64,000 nucleotides of DNA from positions 60,699,739-60,763,738 of the forward strand of contig CM068584.1 in NCBI GenBank assembly GCA_035048485.1. The letters are read 5' to 3'. The position numbers and the translations under genes were made by a program. Position 1 is the first letter of the stretch; every line of letters begins with the position of its first letter. Source of the DNA: Pteria penguin (lineage: Eukaryota > Mollusca > Bivalvia > Pterioida > Pteriidae). Below are positions 1 through 12,256 of this stretch, one piece after another. Below the pieces are notes generated by a model. The model saw only the letters and a list, made by a program, of their open reading frames with translations, did not search any database and was not told where the DNA came from.

Positions 1-2
1 AT

Positions 3-2331
3 ATACATTATCAAATTCTGAAACATCTTCCAATCGAATCCCTAAACATTTTACTCAATATTTTTAATCAGATTTGGTTTAAAGGTGAATTTCCACAGTC
101 TTGGGGAGATTCTATAATCATTCCAATTCCAAAGCCCGGAAAAGACCATACCAATCCAACAAATTATAGACCGATATCGTTAACTAGCTGCGTATGCAAA
201 ACTTTAGAGCGGATGATTAATGATAGGCTTGTGTGGTTTCTTGAACACAATAAGTTACTTACTGATATTCAGTGTGGCTTTAGAAAACACAGGAGTACTG
301 TTGATCATCTTGTTCGTTTAGAAACATACATTCGTGATGCGTTTATTAACAAGGAACATGTTGTATCTATATTTTTTGATTTAGAGAAAGCCTATGATAC
401 AACCTGGAAATACGGTATTTTAAAGGATCTATATAGTATGGGGCTTAAAGGCAATCTGCCGATTTTTATATCTAATTTTCTAAAAGATCGATCTTTTAAT
501 GTTCGACTAGGATCTCATACTTCTGATTCTTTTGAACAGGAGATGGGTGTTCCACAAGGTAGTATTCTATCTGTTACTCTTTTTAGTATAAAAATCAATA
601 GTTTGGCTAAAGTTCTTAATAAGGATATTGATGGATCTTTATATGTTGATGATTTTCTTATTTGTTGTCGTGGTAAAAATATGCGTACTATAGAGAGGAA
701 GCTTCAGCTATGTTTAAATCATATATTGAAATGGTCTATCGAAAACGGTTTCAAATTTTCCAACAGCAAAACTGCCTGTGTACATTTTTGTCAGCTTCGT
801 CGGGCTCATCAAGATCCTGAACTTTATTTAGATAATAATCTTATAAAAGTAGAAAAGGAAACTAAGTTTTTAGGCTTAATATTCGATAATAAATTATCTT
901 TTCTACCACATATAAAAGCACTTAAATTAAGATGTCTCAAGGCGTTAGATATTCTGAAAGTTTTATCCAATACAGAGTGGGGTGCTGAAAGTACAACCCT
1001 GCTCCAGCTTTATAGGTCGCTGGTACGATCGAAGTTGGACTATGGTTGTATTGTTTATGGGTCGGCCAGAAAGTCCTATTTACAGCTTCTGGACACCATA
1101 CATCACCAGGGCTTGCGCTTAAGTCTTGGTGCTTTCAGAACCTCACCTGTAAAGAGTCTGTATGCTGAAGCTGGGGAACCATCTTTAAATGAAAGAAGAC
1201 TGAAACTTACTTTGCAATATGTAATTAAACTCTATTCAAATTCTTCGAATCCCGCTTTTGACTGCGTTTTTTAAACCAAAACATGAAATTTTATACAATA
1301 ATAAACCCAATAGTATTAAAAATATTGGATTACGGGTTCGACCACATATAGAAGAGGCTGGAATTAGATTATCTGATATAACAAATTATGAACTACCTTC
1401 TTCACCGCCTTGGTTGATGAAAAAATCGAACGTTATATTGAAATTATCAGATCATAAGAAAATTGATACTAATTCTTTGAAATATCAACAAATGTTTTCA
1501 GAAATAAGATCTTTGTATTCGGAATATAAATCATACTATACTGATGGTTCCAAGGATGATGGCAGAGTGGCAGCTGCTGCAGTAACTGATACCGATATTT
1601 CTTTATCCATACGTTTACCAAATAATTGTTCTATATTTACAGCTGAAGCTAAGGCTATACTTTTAGCACTTGTTCATATTGAAAAAAATAAACACTTTAA
1701 GAGTATCGTTTTTTCTGACTCTTTATCATGTCTTCAAGCTATCAAAAATTTCAATACTAGTAACCCCTACATCTTGAGGATTTTAGAAAAGGTAAATTCT
1801 TTGTTGTCAAATAATTTTGACATTGTATTTTGTTGGCTTCCTGGACATACGGGATTCGTAGGTAATGTTAAAGCTGACAAAGCAGCAAAAGAAGGATTAA
1901 ATAGACTAGATATCGTAGGTAAAATACCTTATACAGATGTTAAATCATCTATATTGAATTATATTGATGCTTTGTCACAAGAAAACTGGGACCATGAAGA
2001 TAATAATAAACTTCATGGTCTGAAGCCGATTTTTAAATATAGAATAAATTATCATCATTCTTGTCGTAGAGATGAAATTGTTACTTGTAGACTCCGCATT
2101 GGGCACTCTTGGATAACGCATTCTTACCTTTTAAAGGAAGAGCCTCCTCCAGAGTGTATCCCATGTGGATGTCTATTAAGTATTAAACATATATTGTTGG
2201 ATTGTGCAGACACTGCACACATTCGAAATCAGTATTATACTGTACAAAGTATGAATGAATTATTTGAGAGTATCAGTATTTCGAGAGTTCTAGATTTTTT
2301 GAAAGAAGTGAACCTATTTAATAAAATATGA
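3..2331 (+). pseudogene. LINE ORF2, RT and RNase H, one frameshift
   Basis: The frame is open from the window edge to 1274, then shifts, and continues to a stop at 2331. The RT shows the fingers motif IPIPKPGKD, GFRKHRST, the FDLEKAYDT block, GVPQGSILS and the catalytic YVDDFLICC box near 640. RNase H keeps YYTDGSK, the AEAKAILLAL glutamate, SDSLSCLQA and GHTGFVGNVKAD, so the four acidic residues are present. A cysteine-rich tail (ECIPCGCLLSIKHILLDC) follows. Against the other copies, one extra T in a T run near 1270 causes the break between NPAFDCVF and KPKHE. The protein would copy LINE RNA at a nicked target. The copy is dead unless the indel is a sequencing error. Confidence 0.88.
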
Positions 2332-2482
2332 TATATTGAAATGTAACGTATTATAATTGTGTGTATATGTATATTTTAGTAATATCATTTATATGTAGAT
2401 ACGATATACAATGAGAGCTGGTCTTTCCTAAATATTTTTAATTGCTCTTTTTAATTTGGTTTGATTTATGTTAACTTGTAAC

Positions 2483-2517
2483 CGTCGCCATATGGGTGAA
2501 ATATTCCCGGTGCGACG
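2483..2517 (+). promoter_or_regulatory. LINE 3' hairpin, probable RT recognition element
   Basis: CGTCGC at 2483 pairs with GCGACG ending at 2517, with an inner GGG/CCC pair around TGAAATATT. The same hairpin occurs near the 3' end of the other LINEs. SINE tails here carry it with compensatory changes (GTCAC/GTGAC at 54384-54418; inner AAC/GTT at 19272-19305). RT recognition is inferred from what is known of stringent-type LINE/SINE pairs. Confidence 0.6.
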
Positions 2518-2551
2518 TAAAACAATAATGTATCTATCTATCTATCTAATC

Positions 2552-4485
2552 CAAACATAAGATCCTATTTGCACACGTTCTGAATGCAAACATATTTGAA
2601 AAATTGTGATATGTTTGTGCGTCAGTACATTCAAACTATAAGGTTTTTGCCTTCGCATAAGACGTCTTTTTGAGTTTTAATGGGATAAATCGCCTCGGAT
2701 ACTCTGGTAGCATCGTTTCAGTCGACATATTAAAGCTATAAGGGTTAACTTTATACTCGCCATTTCTTATCACATATATATTATTCGCTGATGTCTACAT
2801 CAAATGAACTCCTTCGTCATCCGTAATTTACAAGATTGATCGTGTGACAATTCAGTTTGCACGGTGGAGCGTTTTTTGTGTTGTTTTCGTTTTTAATTTC
2901 AACATCATAATTTCATGTGGTAAATTTCTTTATACACCGAACCCAATTCCATGGCGAAAAAGGTTTATCAAGGCACTTTCAAAAACAATACATTTCCTAT
3001 CACAGTGGTCAACGGTGTCCCTTGAACCAACCTCTGATAAGGGGCCATCCTCAGTTGGTGCAAGGACGTCTGAAGGAGGCCAATCTGAGGAAACACTAAT
3101 GTTTATTTTCAGGCTACTGTCACTACGGTGGCTGGTAAAACTAGTAGTCAGTGGTGATTTCAAGGTTGGGATTCCACAGCAACATACACCCTTTACTTGT
3201 TTCTCAGTCGGTGTAGCAAATGTAGTGGCTGCAGCCTTTACTATCGTTTGTATCTCAGCATGTCCTCGTTTCTCGAATAACAATGCATAAATGTACTTGA
3301 AAGAAATAAATATAGCATTGAAACATGTCATGTTTTCTCCTTTTTGCTTTGGAGGTGAATTTTTACATTCTTCCCATTGGAAATGGATTTCATTATAGTA
3401 AAGGGTAAGATGTGTCGCATGTCATGATATGACCTATGACTGATCTTCATTTCATTTGTGCGTCTTATCTCACCATGACGATTTATATTTCCATACAGTG
3501 TTATGACTATGTGAGTGTTGATTACAGAATTATGGCAATGCAAGTCATTGTGACTACATGTAGTCAGGAAGTGACTACAATAGGTAGGCAGACGCTAGAC
3601 GGCGACGCTTACGAGTCCATGATGCAGGCGACACAATAATAAACACATTCTTCATTTTACTAAAACAAACAAATAAAGATATATTATATATCTGACAACG
3701 TTTTGTCTGTCACACAAATGTGATGACTGAAAACAAACTTGTTACATTTTGTCATTGTACATATAAAGTGACAATCATTATCATCAGCATACATATAACC
3801 CTTAACCCCTTCACTGATGTCATTATGTAGCATGAACATTACTATTTAGGTAAAATCATCACTCTTTACAATAAGGGAAATGACTGAAAGAAAGAATCAG
3901 CTTTATGTATGCAGTACTTACAATCAGAGAATATATATAATGTTTGGGTTCCAACTGCAAATGGTATGGTGTCCATGGATGTTGATGTTCTTTTCTCTTT
4001 CTCTTGGAGCTCAAACTATCGACTATCATTCTCAGTGGTAGCATTTCTGCTATTGGATGAATGCATGGTGGCGTGGTCACAACAAACACATTTTCGTTTG
4101 ACTGGAGTATTGTCAATGTCTATAAAAGCAAAGAAGTAAATTTACTTGCGCTTTATCATTCACATTATGTATTCAAAACCGATCTGAAAACAAACTCTTT
4201 TCCATAGCCTACAGGGGACACTACTATCTTTGTTTTTATATTCATAACAATGTTGAGTAACATGTTGATTACATGTCAGTTCATGTATTACAATTTACAT
4301 GTATACACTCATATGCTGTATGGAATATGAATTGAATTCAATAAATTATACAAATGTAACTTTACATACATATTGGAATCGACATTTTATTCTGAGATGG
4401 TTTTGTTTACAAATCTGGCATGTTTGTATTGGCGTGGGTACGAGTGACATTTCGACCCGTTATTGTAACTATAGTAACAGATGTC
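2552..4485. other. no recognised gene
   Basis: AT-rich sequence between two retroelement remnants. A stretch at about 3010-3315 is open on both strands. On the minus strand it follows a pyrimidine-rich AAG (ATTTCTTTCAAG) and could be an exon, but I recognise no domain and no strong donor. Short frames at 3436-4139 have no recognisable product. Confidence 0.4.
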
Positions 4486-5313
4486 ATCCAGAAGTTGAAC
4501 TTTCTTATCGATAACATTTTTGTGGTGTTTGGAGGAAAGGTTTTTCAACAAATTGTCGGCATTCCAATGGGCACTGTGTTCCGCTTCTGGCTGACATATT
4601 CCTTTACTCATACGAAGCTGAATTGCTTTCGCAAGGAAAGAAACAATTGGCTGTTGGCTTCAATTTCACTTACAGATAAAAAGATGACTTGCTTTCAATT
4701 AATAATCCTTCATTTGCGGATTACCTTAGCATCATCTATCCAAGTTAACTGGAGGTCAAAGAAACCACAGAAAGTAGTAATTCTACTTCGTATTTAGATA
4801 TAATGTTTTCTTTCGATATAAACGATCAACTGAACACTTGACTCTATGACAAACGTGACGATTTCAATTTCGCTACCACAAACTTTCCTTTTATAAGTAG
4901 CAACATTCCTTCATCGCCCGCATACGGCGTATTCTTATCTCAGTAAATACGTTATTCCAGAGCATGTTCAAATTACAATGACTTTTTTTTCTGAGGGCTA
5001 GGCGACTTTCACATAAGCTACTCAACCAGTGTTATATATGTGCTAGACTGGCAACGTCACTGAGGAAGTTATACGGTCGTTACGAGACTCTTATTACTCC
5101 ATATGATATCTCGTTATCCAGACTGTTGATATTCTGGAATGAGACCGATTCCGATCATTTTACACAGATTTGACACCTTCTATACTAGATACTAGAAAGT
5201 TACTTACTTTGACTTCTCCATATATAAATACATATGGAATTTACACGATTCGACGCTTTCTACTGGGTATATGTGACGGTTGCAGCGATGAATTGAAATT
5301 CAATTTGATTTAG
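4486..5313 (+). pseudogene. RT-like retroelement gene remnant
   Basis: Shifted frames together give FGGKVFQQIVGIPMGT, an ADIFLYSYEAE block, FNFTY, then a SYLDIMFSFD block, LYDKRDDFNF, SSNIPSSPAYGVFLSQ, LRKLYGRYETLI and a C-terminus RRFLLGICDGCSDE ending in TAG at 5311-5313. These are the blocks of a reverse-transcriptase-like protein family that is abundant in mollusc and cnidarian genomes; I regard it as Penelope-like, but that assignment is uncertain. Several frameshifts and stops separate the blocks and the YxDD region is lost, so the gene is dead. A second copy in inverse orientation is at 15009-15551. Confidence 0.6.
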
Positions 5314-6650
5314 TTACACGTTTTCTGTCATGAATTTCTGCGGTAGGTTAACAAAATTTTGGTTGAGAAGTCCTTAATTTGACTTCAATTCTGATTCTGA
5401 ACAATTTCTCATGATTTGTTGGGCTAAGTGTATTGCGAAGTTTGGTTCTAAAGACCACACACCCAGCACTTTTATTTCAAGTACAACCATGATCTTTCGG
5501 TGCTTCTAGCCTGTTTCTCTAACAATTCTTGGTAACGTAGTTGAACCCGATGAAAATGTGTTTCACCCAAAAGCACTCTGTAACGAATTAGAAATGCGTA
5601 TGGCGAAATGTTGGCCCTCCTGTCATACGATGTCGTACGTTGGCAGTATGTCGGGAGAACGTCATGCGAGCGTTTGGAGTTCGTCGTTGTATGCACTCGT
5701 ATGTCGCAGCTCGTTCTGTACATCGAGAAATCCTGTGCGTGCACAAGAATTCTTAGCAACTTAGCAAACACATTATACATATATCCGTATCATTGGCGTT
5801 TCCACTGCGAACTCTCACCGAATTTTAAACAAGTCAGTAACGTACACGTGTATGCTTACCGCGCTGTCAACGCTCAGGTTGTATACTAGCTGTAAGTCTT
5901 TATGCTTTCACCTTATAGTCTGAAATAGCGGTGTTTATATGGAATGCACAGAAAAATGACAAGAACAGTACTTTTTTGCAGTTCTGCAACATGATTTTTT
6001 CATGAACGAAATTGCGTTGCATGTGTATGTACAGATATATGACCCAAAATTTTGACTGAAATCATGGAGATGAAGGAACACAGTTACTGAGTAATGTATT
6101 TCAGTTTGTACAGCTTACACACACCGCATATCATAAAAGAACGTACGCAAGTGATGCACAAAGCGCACGCCAGCAATTATACGCATACTTGGTAAAATAT
6201 TTACAATTCGTTACGCGTACGTTGCGTCGATTCGTTAGTGTGAAAGGGCATTTATGTGAATACGTAGTTTATCTCGTAAATACCTGTTTTACGGTTACGA
6301 CTAACGTCCTCGACTATTAGTAAATAGGGCTAAGGGTCCGGATGTTTTTCAGGATCAGCTGATTGGAGAGTAGATGTAACTTCACTAAAACGACCACTAG
6401 TGCCGGATAAACTGACTGGAAGCTAAGCTTTTTAAGGCCCCTTTGACAGGCTTTGGGGATCGGAGCATCGTTAAGTTCATATTGCTGTAAATCACCTCTC
6501 TTTATCAAACCAGATATTACGAAAACACTTACGTCAAAAACCGAAAACGCACATCGCGGAATAAACGTTCGCTGCTTCGAAATTTGAATGCGCCATAGGA
6601 CGCCCCCAGTAAGTGGTTTAATGCGCCATTTATCTGAATGCGACTATGTA
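5314..6650. other. no recognised gene; CpG-rich patch
   Basis: At 5560-5770 both strands are open and CpG is unusually frequent for this window. The region 6120-6260 has repeated ACGTACG/GCGTACG motifs. No protein domain, tRNA or known terminal repeat is recognised. Confidence 0.35.
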
Positions 6651-6654
6651 GCAG

Positions 6655-6860
6655 GGCGCGTGACCTTCCCGATCCCTGTGGGTGTTGCTAGTAAGCAGGA
6701 GATGCTCAGTCACCCCGGGCACCTGATCTCACTCCATCATAGGGGTTCATATATGCCTTTCAAGTAGACACATTTTCCACTTGGTTTTCATTTTCACTGA
6801 TTTTTATGTCCTCTAGTTTCATGATTTTTAGACTTATGGTTTGGTTTATCCATCATCTTT
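6655..6860 (+). repeat. 3' flank of the RT-like element
   Basis: About 200 bp beginning near GTGGGTGTTGCTAGTAAGCA match, in inverse orientation, 15010-15200. In that second copy this segment directly follows the C-terminus of the RT-like gene. It is therefore probably the 3' UTR or terminal part of the same retroelement, separated here from its coding part (ending at 5313) by about 1.3 kb. Confidence 0.55.
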
Positions 6861-8075
6861 ACATAGTAGCATTTTGTGGATTGGTTTTGCTTGCTTTGTC
6901 CACGAAAAGGAGAGGATAAAGTACTGACTTTAACCATATATTCCGATATAGGTATTTGCCATGGTACTAGGCTAGATTGCCTACGTTTGCGGAAGTTTTC
7001 GTCGTAGTAACGCCATGTGGCGTCACCGTGAGTAAATCCTAACTCACGAACAATAAAACCATACTTCAGTAGATTTGTAGCGCCATGCGGAAACTTCTCT
7101 CTATATATACTCGCAAGAATGACAAATGCATTTGTCCACAGGTGTAAAGAAATGGAGGATGATACTCCAGCTTGACTATTAAATGAGATTGAGTGTTTCT
7201 CAATCTGGATGGCAAAGGACTCTCTATTTGATTGGGCAAGAAAGATTTCATATCAATAAACTCACCCCCCCCCCCCCCCCCCCCCCAATTTATCCGTAAT
7301 ACGATAATATATGTACATGTAATGATAATGTACAGTGTGTACAGCTGCCTCACCAATCTGGTGATGCCATGCAATAGCTATGGTGATAATAATTTGTACA
7401 ATGTTATTATGAACAGATGTCTTGCTAATTTGATATGACATTATACATGTACTCATAAATCCCATACATGTACATGTATTTGAACCTTTACTTTACAGTT
7501 TAGATGACTGATTACTTAATATAATATGCAATATGGAAAATTTAGCAATAATCATATTAGTAAAATATTGTCCAATATGAACAATCAACACACCATCTTG
7601 GTGATGCAGAGCAATAAGAGTTAACTTACATATAGATTTCAAGCTAGTTTTAGATAATTCCTTGATTAATATTAAATATAGAACATATATACCTAAGTTA
7701 TGAATGACATATTTTAATTATGAATGATTGTACATATAGCCTGAATTATTATAAGAAATTAATTTATGAAAATTCAAAATCTCAATACGCATGATCTCAT
7801 TAAATATCACCATTTGGACATGTATAGTGAGCTAATGGTTTGCAATTTGCATACCGACTCTGCCACTGCATCAATGACAACTAGAGATAGATAGTTATCT
7901 CCTACGTACAGTAGATCTCAAATCGCTTTGTTGATTTCCACTACATGAGTATTATAGGAAATACTAAGTTTGTCCAAATCCCGCCACAATAATTGTCCAA
8001 TCAGAACGAATCTGACGTTTTTAACATAATAAAGTATTCTGCAAACGATGTAATTGCATTTACAATGTTCCTTAC
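6861..8075. other. no recognised gene
   Basis: AT-rich DNA with a 22-base C homopolymer at 7265-7286. The glycine- and proline-rich frames across the homopolymer are artefacts of it. Confidence 0.5.
7265..7286. repeat. poly(C) tract, 22 bases
   Basis: Uninterrupted run of C read directly in the sequence; likely length-variable. Confidence 0.95.
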
Positions 8076-8413
8076 GTTACGTTCGGCCTTATATCATTAC
8101 CGCCAATCTGTGGTAAAACGATTGTGTTGTCGGCCGAGAAATCAAGTTCCCTGGTTGCAAGATAGTTCGTGTCACGATGCTTCCCCAATTCTAGAGACTT
8201 GCGAGTCGCTAACGGTATGCCATGGTCTACTGAGGCTTGATTGTCCATATGTTCCATCTGGATGACAGTATGAGTATCTTTCAAAGGTGTAGAATGATCA
8301 AAGTAGTCTGTATCAGAGTAAGGATGACGAGGTGTGCTTGTAATTTGGGAACTCCCGGCAAAAGTTTGCATAATCGTAAACAAAATAATCGTTAAAATGA
8401 AAGATCTGCACAT
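8076..8413 (-). CDS. putative first exon of a small secreted protein
   Basis: An ATG at 8413 opens a frame starting MCRSFILTIILFTIMQTFAG, a textbook signal peptide: short basic n-region, about 13 hydrophobic residues, Ala-Gly cleavage region. About 93 polar residues follow, without cysteines, rich in Asp, His and Thr (TPRHPYSDTDYFDHSTP). The frame would stop at 8072, but a good splice donor (C|GTAAGG, cut after 8076, phase 2) lies just before, so this is read as exon 1. An in-frame ATG pair at 8497 would give a longer N-terminus without a leading signal. A TATA-like TTTTATAG lies upstream near 8565. No family is recognised and no downstream exon was located; it could be a chance frame. Confidence 0.35.
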
Positions 8414-8639
8414 TTCAGATACAAACCATACGAATTTCGGTTCTCCACCATGTAGTACAAGTAGGGAACTTGCTCTAATGTTATTCAAACACATCATACG
8501 TCGTTGTTTTCTAAATTTATTCTAATCTGGCGCACGTGCAACATAAAACTGAACGTGTACATTCTAACTATAAAAATTGGTAACGGTACAACCCGGAATT
8601 AAAATCCGTATACTAAATGAAGAACAAACATGATGGTCA

Positions 8640-9296
8640 TAATATTACAGCAAATAAATTTGTTGCTTTCTTCATCTGCTCCTGGCTAAGTGGTCTCGAA
8701 AGCGATGCCATTAATTTTGATGTTGATTCACTCACTTCACCCTTCTCTAGTTCATTCACAGCTGTGATAAGTTTTAGTTCACTTTGCCGGTGAACATTAC
8801 TTAGGCAAGGGCGATGTGGGAACATATGATAAAACCATGAAGTCTGGAAACAGTATTTACCGAGGTCTCCATACATCTCGTTCCTGACTGGAGGCAACTG
8901 ATAAAAATCTCCAGCCAATACTGACTGAAATCCACCAAAATACATTTTGATATTTTAAATGTTTCTGTAGAGAAACTCTAGTTGACTGAACAGCTGTTTA
9001 CTCAGCATGGAAACTTGGTCAATTATCAAACATTCACATTCTCTCATGTTAAACAGTGCCTGCTGGAACCGTTCATTAGTGAGTAATAAATGTAGCAGGT
9101 CTGAATTGGTATGCCCTCCATCTTCCAGACCAGCCCATTTGTGTATTGTTGTGGCATTTCCTAATGTTGATGCCCCTATTCCCGTTGATGAAGTGGCTGC
9201 ACATGTTGTGCCTGTTCTCTTAAAGCTTTCATTATTTCCTGTAACAGGAAAAATTTCCCTGTTCTCCCCTGCCCAGTTATCAACATGTGACTTGAA
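8640..9296 (-). pseudogene. PIF1-like helicase fragment, frameshifted
   Basis: PIF1-type DNA helicase motifs occur in order: Walker A ITGQGRTGKFFLLQEI (9254-9277 codes the loop), motif Ia region TTCAATSSTGIGAST, TTIHKWAGL, Walker B CECLIIDQVSML, motif III VLAGDFYQLPPV, and the downstream NVHRQ and INEL-like segment ending AVNELEKGEVS. The frame shifts between the first two blocks, and an in-frame TAA (8955-8957) separates LYRNI from MYFGG. The Walker B glutamate of the usual IDE is Q, and the Walker A serine is F, so ATPase activity would be lost even without the breaks. PIF1 helicases occur as host genes and inside Helitrons and other large elements; no Rep or other partner lies nearby. A pyrimidine-rich acceptor-like TTTTCAAG just 5' may mark an exon edge. 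Confidence 0.8.
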
Positions 9297-9299
9297 AAT

Positions 9300-11090
9300 T
9301 ACACAAAAATTATAAATAAAAAAAGTAAAAGGACATCGGAAACTAACGAGAAAACTTAAAAAAGATTATTGGTTACGAAATATTTCATGGGCATTAGGAC
9401 CAGCGGTATATACTCAAACACTAAGAATACCCATAAAACTTTGCTTATAAAAAGAATGTTGTACATGTGAAGCATGAGTTGGACCCCCTCCCTTTGCCAA
9501 AAATTTATGGATCCGCGCCCGCGCATGTTGTATACGTTAACTTTTTACATAATGGGTCCATTAGTACAAAAATCATCATTAATAGAATGCATATTGAAAG
9601 TACAGACTATTTACCTCCCACAGCGGCTTCTGCATTATGCAATCGGCTAGCATACATGTCCCATATGATCATGCCAATGGCATGGAGTGCCACTGACGGT
9701 CACGTTCGCCGTTATAAATTTCAGATGTCATGGATATCACAACCTTGGAATTGATTTATATGCTACATAGTTCTTATTATTAATCATAGAGAAGAACAAT
9801 TACCATTACCTTCAATGATTTATCGAATATCTTTTTCTGCAAAACATCAATTTTTCTATTGCAACACTGCACTGTTGAAATTTCTCGGGAAAATCGGAAC
9901 ATCTCTGGTGTTTCTGTACTCGTAGTGGTCATGCGGAATAAGTATAGAAATTGAAATCGTGCTGCGCATGTTGGAGATCGTAAACTTCCAGGCACGTTAA
10001 ATTCATAATCACTTCAAAATATAGAAAGCCAAGAAATGCATTTAGACGAGTTAATGGAGCTAGTGCAGAGTTAATATGATCAGGTAATAATGTATTTAAA
10101 CTGTATTGACCGTAAAACCGCCACGATAAGCGTTAATATTGTCAAATCGAAAATGTAAACAAACCGACCGGTTTTGAGCTTTCTGACCTTCCCCTTTATT
10201 ACCATATCAATACAGTCAGTGGCGAAGCTACGGTAGCGCTACACAGACACCTGTGGACTAAAACAACATGTTTTAAAACTTTTTACTAATTTCCATTTGT
10301 TTTATTTACGGAATAAAAGGAGACATTGTAAATATACTTAGAGACAGCGGAGCAAAAAACTGGACATCGCCAATAAATGGTTACTTTGACGCGTGCATCA
10401 TTATAAAAATAAACAATTTCATAACCACAACAATCCTGAAAAACTTGAAATCGTAAATTATTCAACACAAACTGACTGATACGGGCCGATGCAAACACCA
10501 CTAGATGACGCTGAAAGTTTCAGTTCAAAGGCTACTTGTGGGATATGTTACCGCACTACCTTATTACTTTTTGTATGTATCTACATGTATGTATAATCGC
10601 TATAATTTGTATGAATAAAAAGATGATATGAATGATGCGAATGATCCATATGCATTTACTACGTCTATAAGCACTGCGGGAATATTTGTAGGATTGAATA
10701 CCCTATATGACCCCCTCTTTGTTGCTGAAGAAAGTAATTTACATGTAAAAGCTGATCTTTGTTTCTTTGTAAATTGAGAATCAAGAGTCGGTTTGAGCAA
10801 ATCAACGAGTTTTAAAGTGTAGTTACATATATAATTATATATGTGTATATTTATATAGCAGTGCATTAAGTTGGGATTCTCACTTCACGTAAGTCGGCGG
10901 TATACTTTTACGGTTGTCACTCCGTCCATCATGGTATTTATTTGGGAGCATCTCGCTCGCTTGCTGTCTATGTTTCATGGGATAAGAGTAGTGTATATAG
11001 ACAGAGAGAGAGAGTTCTGGAATTTTAAAAGACGTTAAATATATAATGTATTAAAATAAAGGATATAATGTATTAAAATAAAGGTATTTC
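9300..11090. other. no recognised gene
   Basis: Short random-looking frames only. A stretch near 9485-9530 (ACCCCCTCCCTTTGCC then ATGGATCCGCGCCC) resembles the end of a hAT-type repeat but has no partner. Confidence 0.4.
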
Positions 11091-11094
11091 ATTT

Positions 11095-11255
11095 GTATAA
11101 ACATACGCATTTTAGTAATATAATTTATGAATAGATATGATTTACAATGAGAGCTGGTCTTTCTTAGAGATTTTAAGTGCTCTTTTTAATTCATGTTAAC
11201 TTGTAATCGTCGTCACATGGGTGAAGTATTCCTGGCGCAACAATATATCTATCCT
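11095..11255 (+). mobile_element. I-group LINE 3' end, short relic
   Basis: Matches the last 160 bp of copy 1: ACAATGAGAGCTGGTCTTTC, the GCTCTTTTTAAT block, GTCGTCACATGGGTGAAGTA, and a degraded TATCTATCC end. The hairpin stem has decayed. It is a strongly 5'-truncated insertion. Confidence 0.8.
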
Positions 11256-11545
11256 CCGTATATTTTTCAGCTTAATGACATCACCAATTGGTGGAAACCT
11301 TTGTGGTTTACGTAGCTCAGTCTGCCGTCCATGTAATAATAATAATAATCTTTCTGAGCTGCTTTTACACAATAACAATATTTTGTTATTCATGATACTT
11401 ATCTTGTGTCTCAATGAGTTATGTGTTTTCAAGATGCCAGAAATATCGTTAATAAGGTATCTCATAGAAATTTTAGCCCATGATGGAAAACCTGATTTTA
11501 TTCGTTGAAAGAAATTTTGTTTATAGCTTCATATATTTGTGGTAA

Positions 11546-11790
11546 GCTGGCGTGGCCTAGTGGTATGGCGCTGGACTCCTGATCGGGAGGCCGGCGTTCA
11601 AGTCCCGCTCTGGTCATGTCGGTGTTCTGTCTTTCCGATTAGACAGTAAAAACTGAGGCTGCCCCGTATCGTGGTATGCATGGCACGTTAAAGATGCCTC
11701 ACTGCTTCGGATGGGTCCGTTGCAAAGGTCAAAATTTGTATGCCCCGCATCAGGCACATGCCGTCTTTAGTAATATTGACTGTGCTGTAA
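11546..11790 (+). mobile_element. tRNA-headed SINE, family A (3' end lost)
   Basis: A tRNA-like head holds a box A (GTGGCCTAGTGGTATGG) and a box B (GTTCAAGTCCC). The body AAAACTGAGGCTGCCCCGTA, TGGCACGTTAAAGATGCC, GGGTCCGTTGCAAAGGTC follows. The same body is at 54384-54625 on the minus strand, where the LINE-like hairpin tail is kept. Here the sequence diverges right after the first half of that tail. Confidence 0.8.
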
Positions 11791-11988
11791 TTAATCATCC
11801 CAGTGCTGAACAGTTTATCTTGTGTGTTTACCTATTTCCCTTTATCATTTTTATATGAGATGCACATACCACTCCTCTTTTCTGGAGACCTCATTACCTT
11901 TCCGATGTTCACCTGAGAGGATTTGAATTTTTTATAGCTGTTCTCATGAAATGTTTCTTTCTGGCGTGACGCAACATAACGACTTTTC

Positions 11989-12066
11989 CAGTAAATGTGG
12001 CTGTGCAAAATATGCACGGTACAGACTATTAAATCGAGGGAAGTAAACGTTGATGTTTGTTAGCCA
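11989..12066 (+). repeat. 78-bp direct repeat, copy 1
   Basis: From CAGTAAATGTGG to GTTAGCCATG, matching 12257-12334 with one visible substitution (GGCTG against GGCCG). The flanks are unrelated. Confidence 0.9.
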
Positions 12067-12256
12067 TGGTAGATGATTCAAGGCTAACCTCAAGACGATT
12101 CGAATAGGATTAGCAGCTTTCAGTGTGATTTTTTTTTGGTGCTGAAATGTACGAGGGACTAATGAACGTGACTTTAATGAACCGTGGTCACTAGAATATA
12201 CACAGCGGCTGCCTAAATAGTGGAATTTAAGAGAAAAAAAATCGCTTGATCTTTCA

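Larger units (their letters stand above)
1..2548 (+). mobile_element. I-group LINE, copy 1 (3' part)
   Basis: The left part of this retrotransposon lies outside the window. Present are reverse transcriptase from before the fingers, RNase H, a 3' UTR and a terminal (TATC)n tail at 2531-2548. The 3' UTR contains a hairpin (2483-2517) that recurs in the other LINE copies and in SINEs of this window. LINEs with an RNase H domain after the RT and a simple-repeat tail belong to the I group (I, Nimb, Jockey-related). The clade within the group is inferred. Confidence 0.9.

Noticed and set aside
2930..3331. Minus-strand protein of 133 residues
   Set aside because: Open on both strands, no recognisable domain and a weak donor; kept only as a remark in the regional entry.
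9470..9535. hAT-type terminal repeat
   Set aside because: The C-rich, GGATCCGCGCCC-like stretch is suggestive, but no inverse partner or target duplication was found nearby.
11546..11630. tRNA gene
   Set aside because: tRNA-like head of SINE family A; the same body recurs at 54384-54625.
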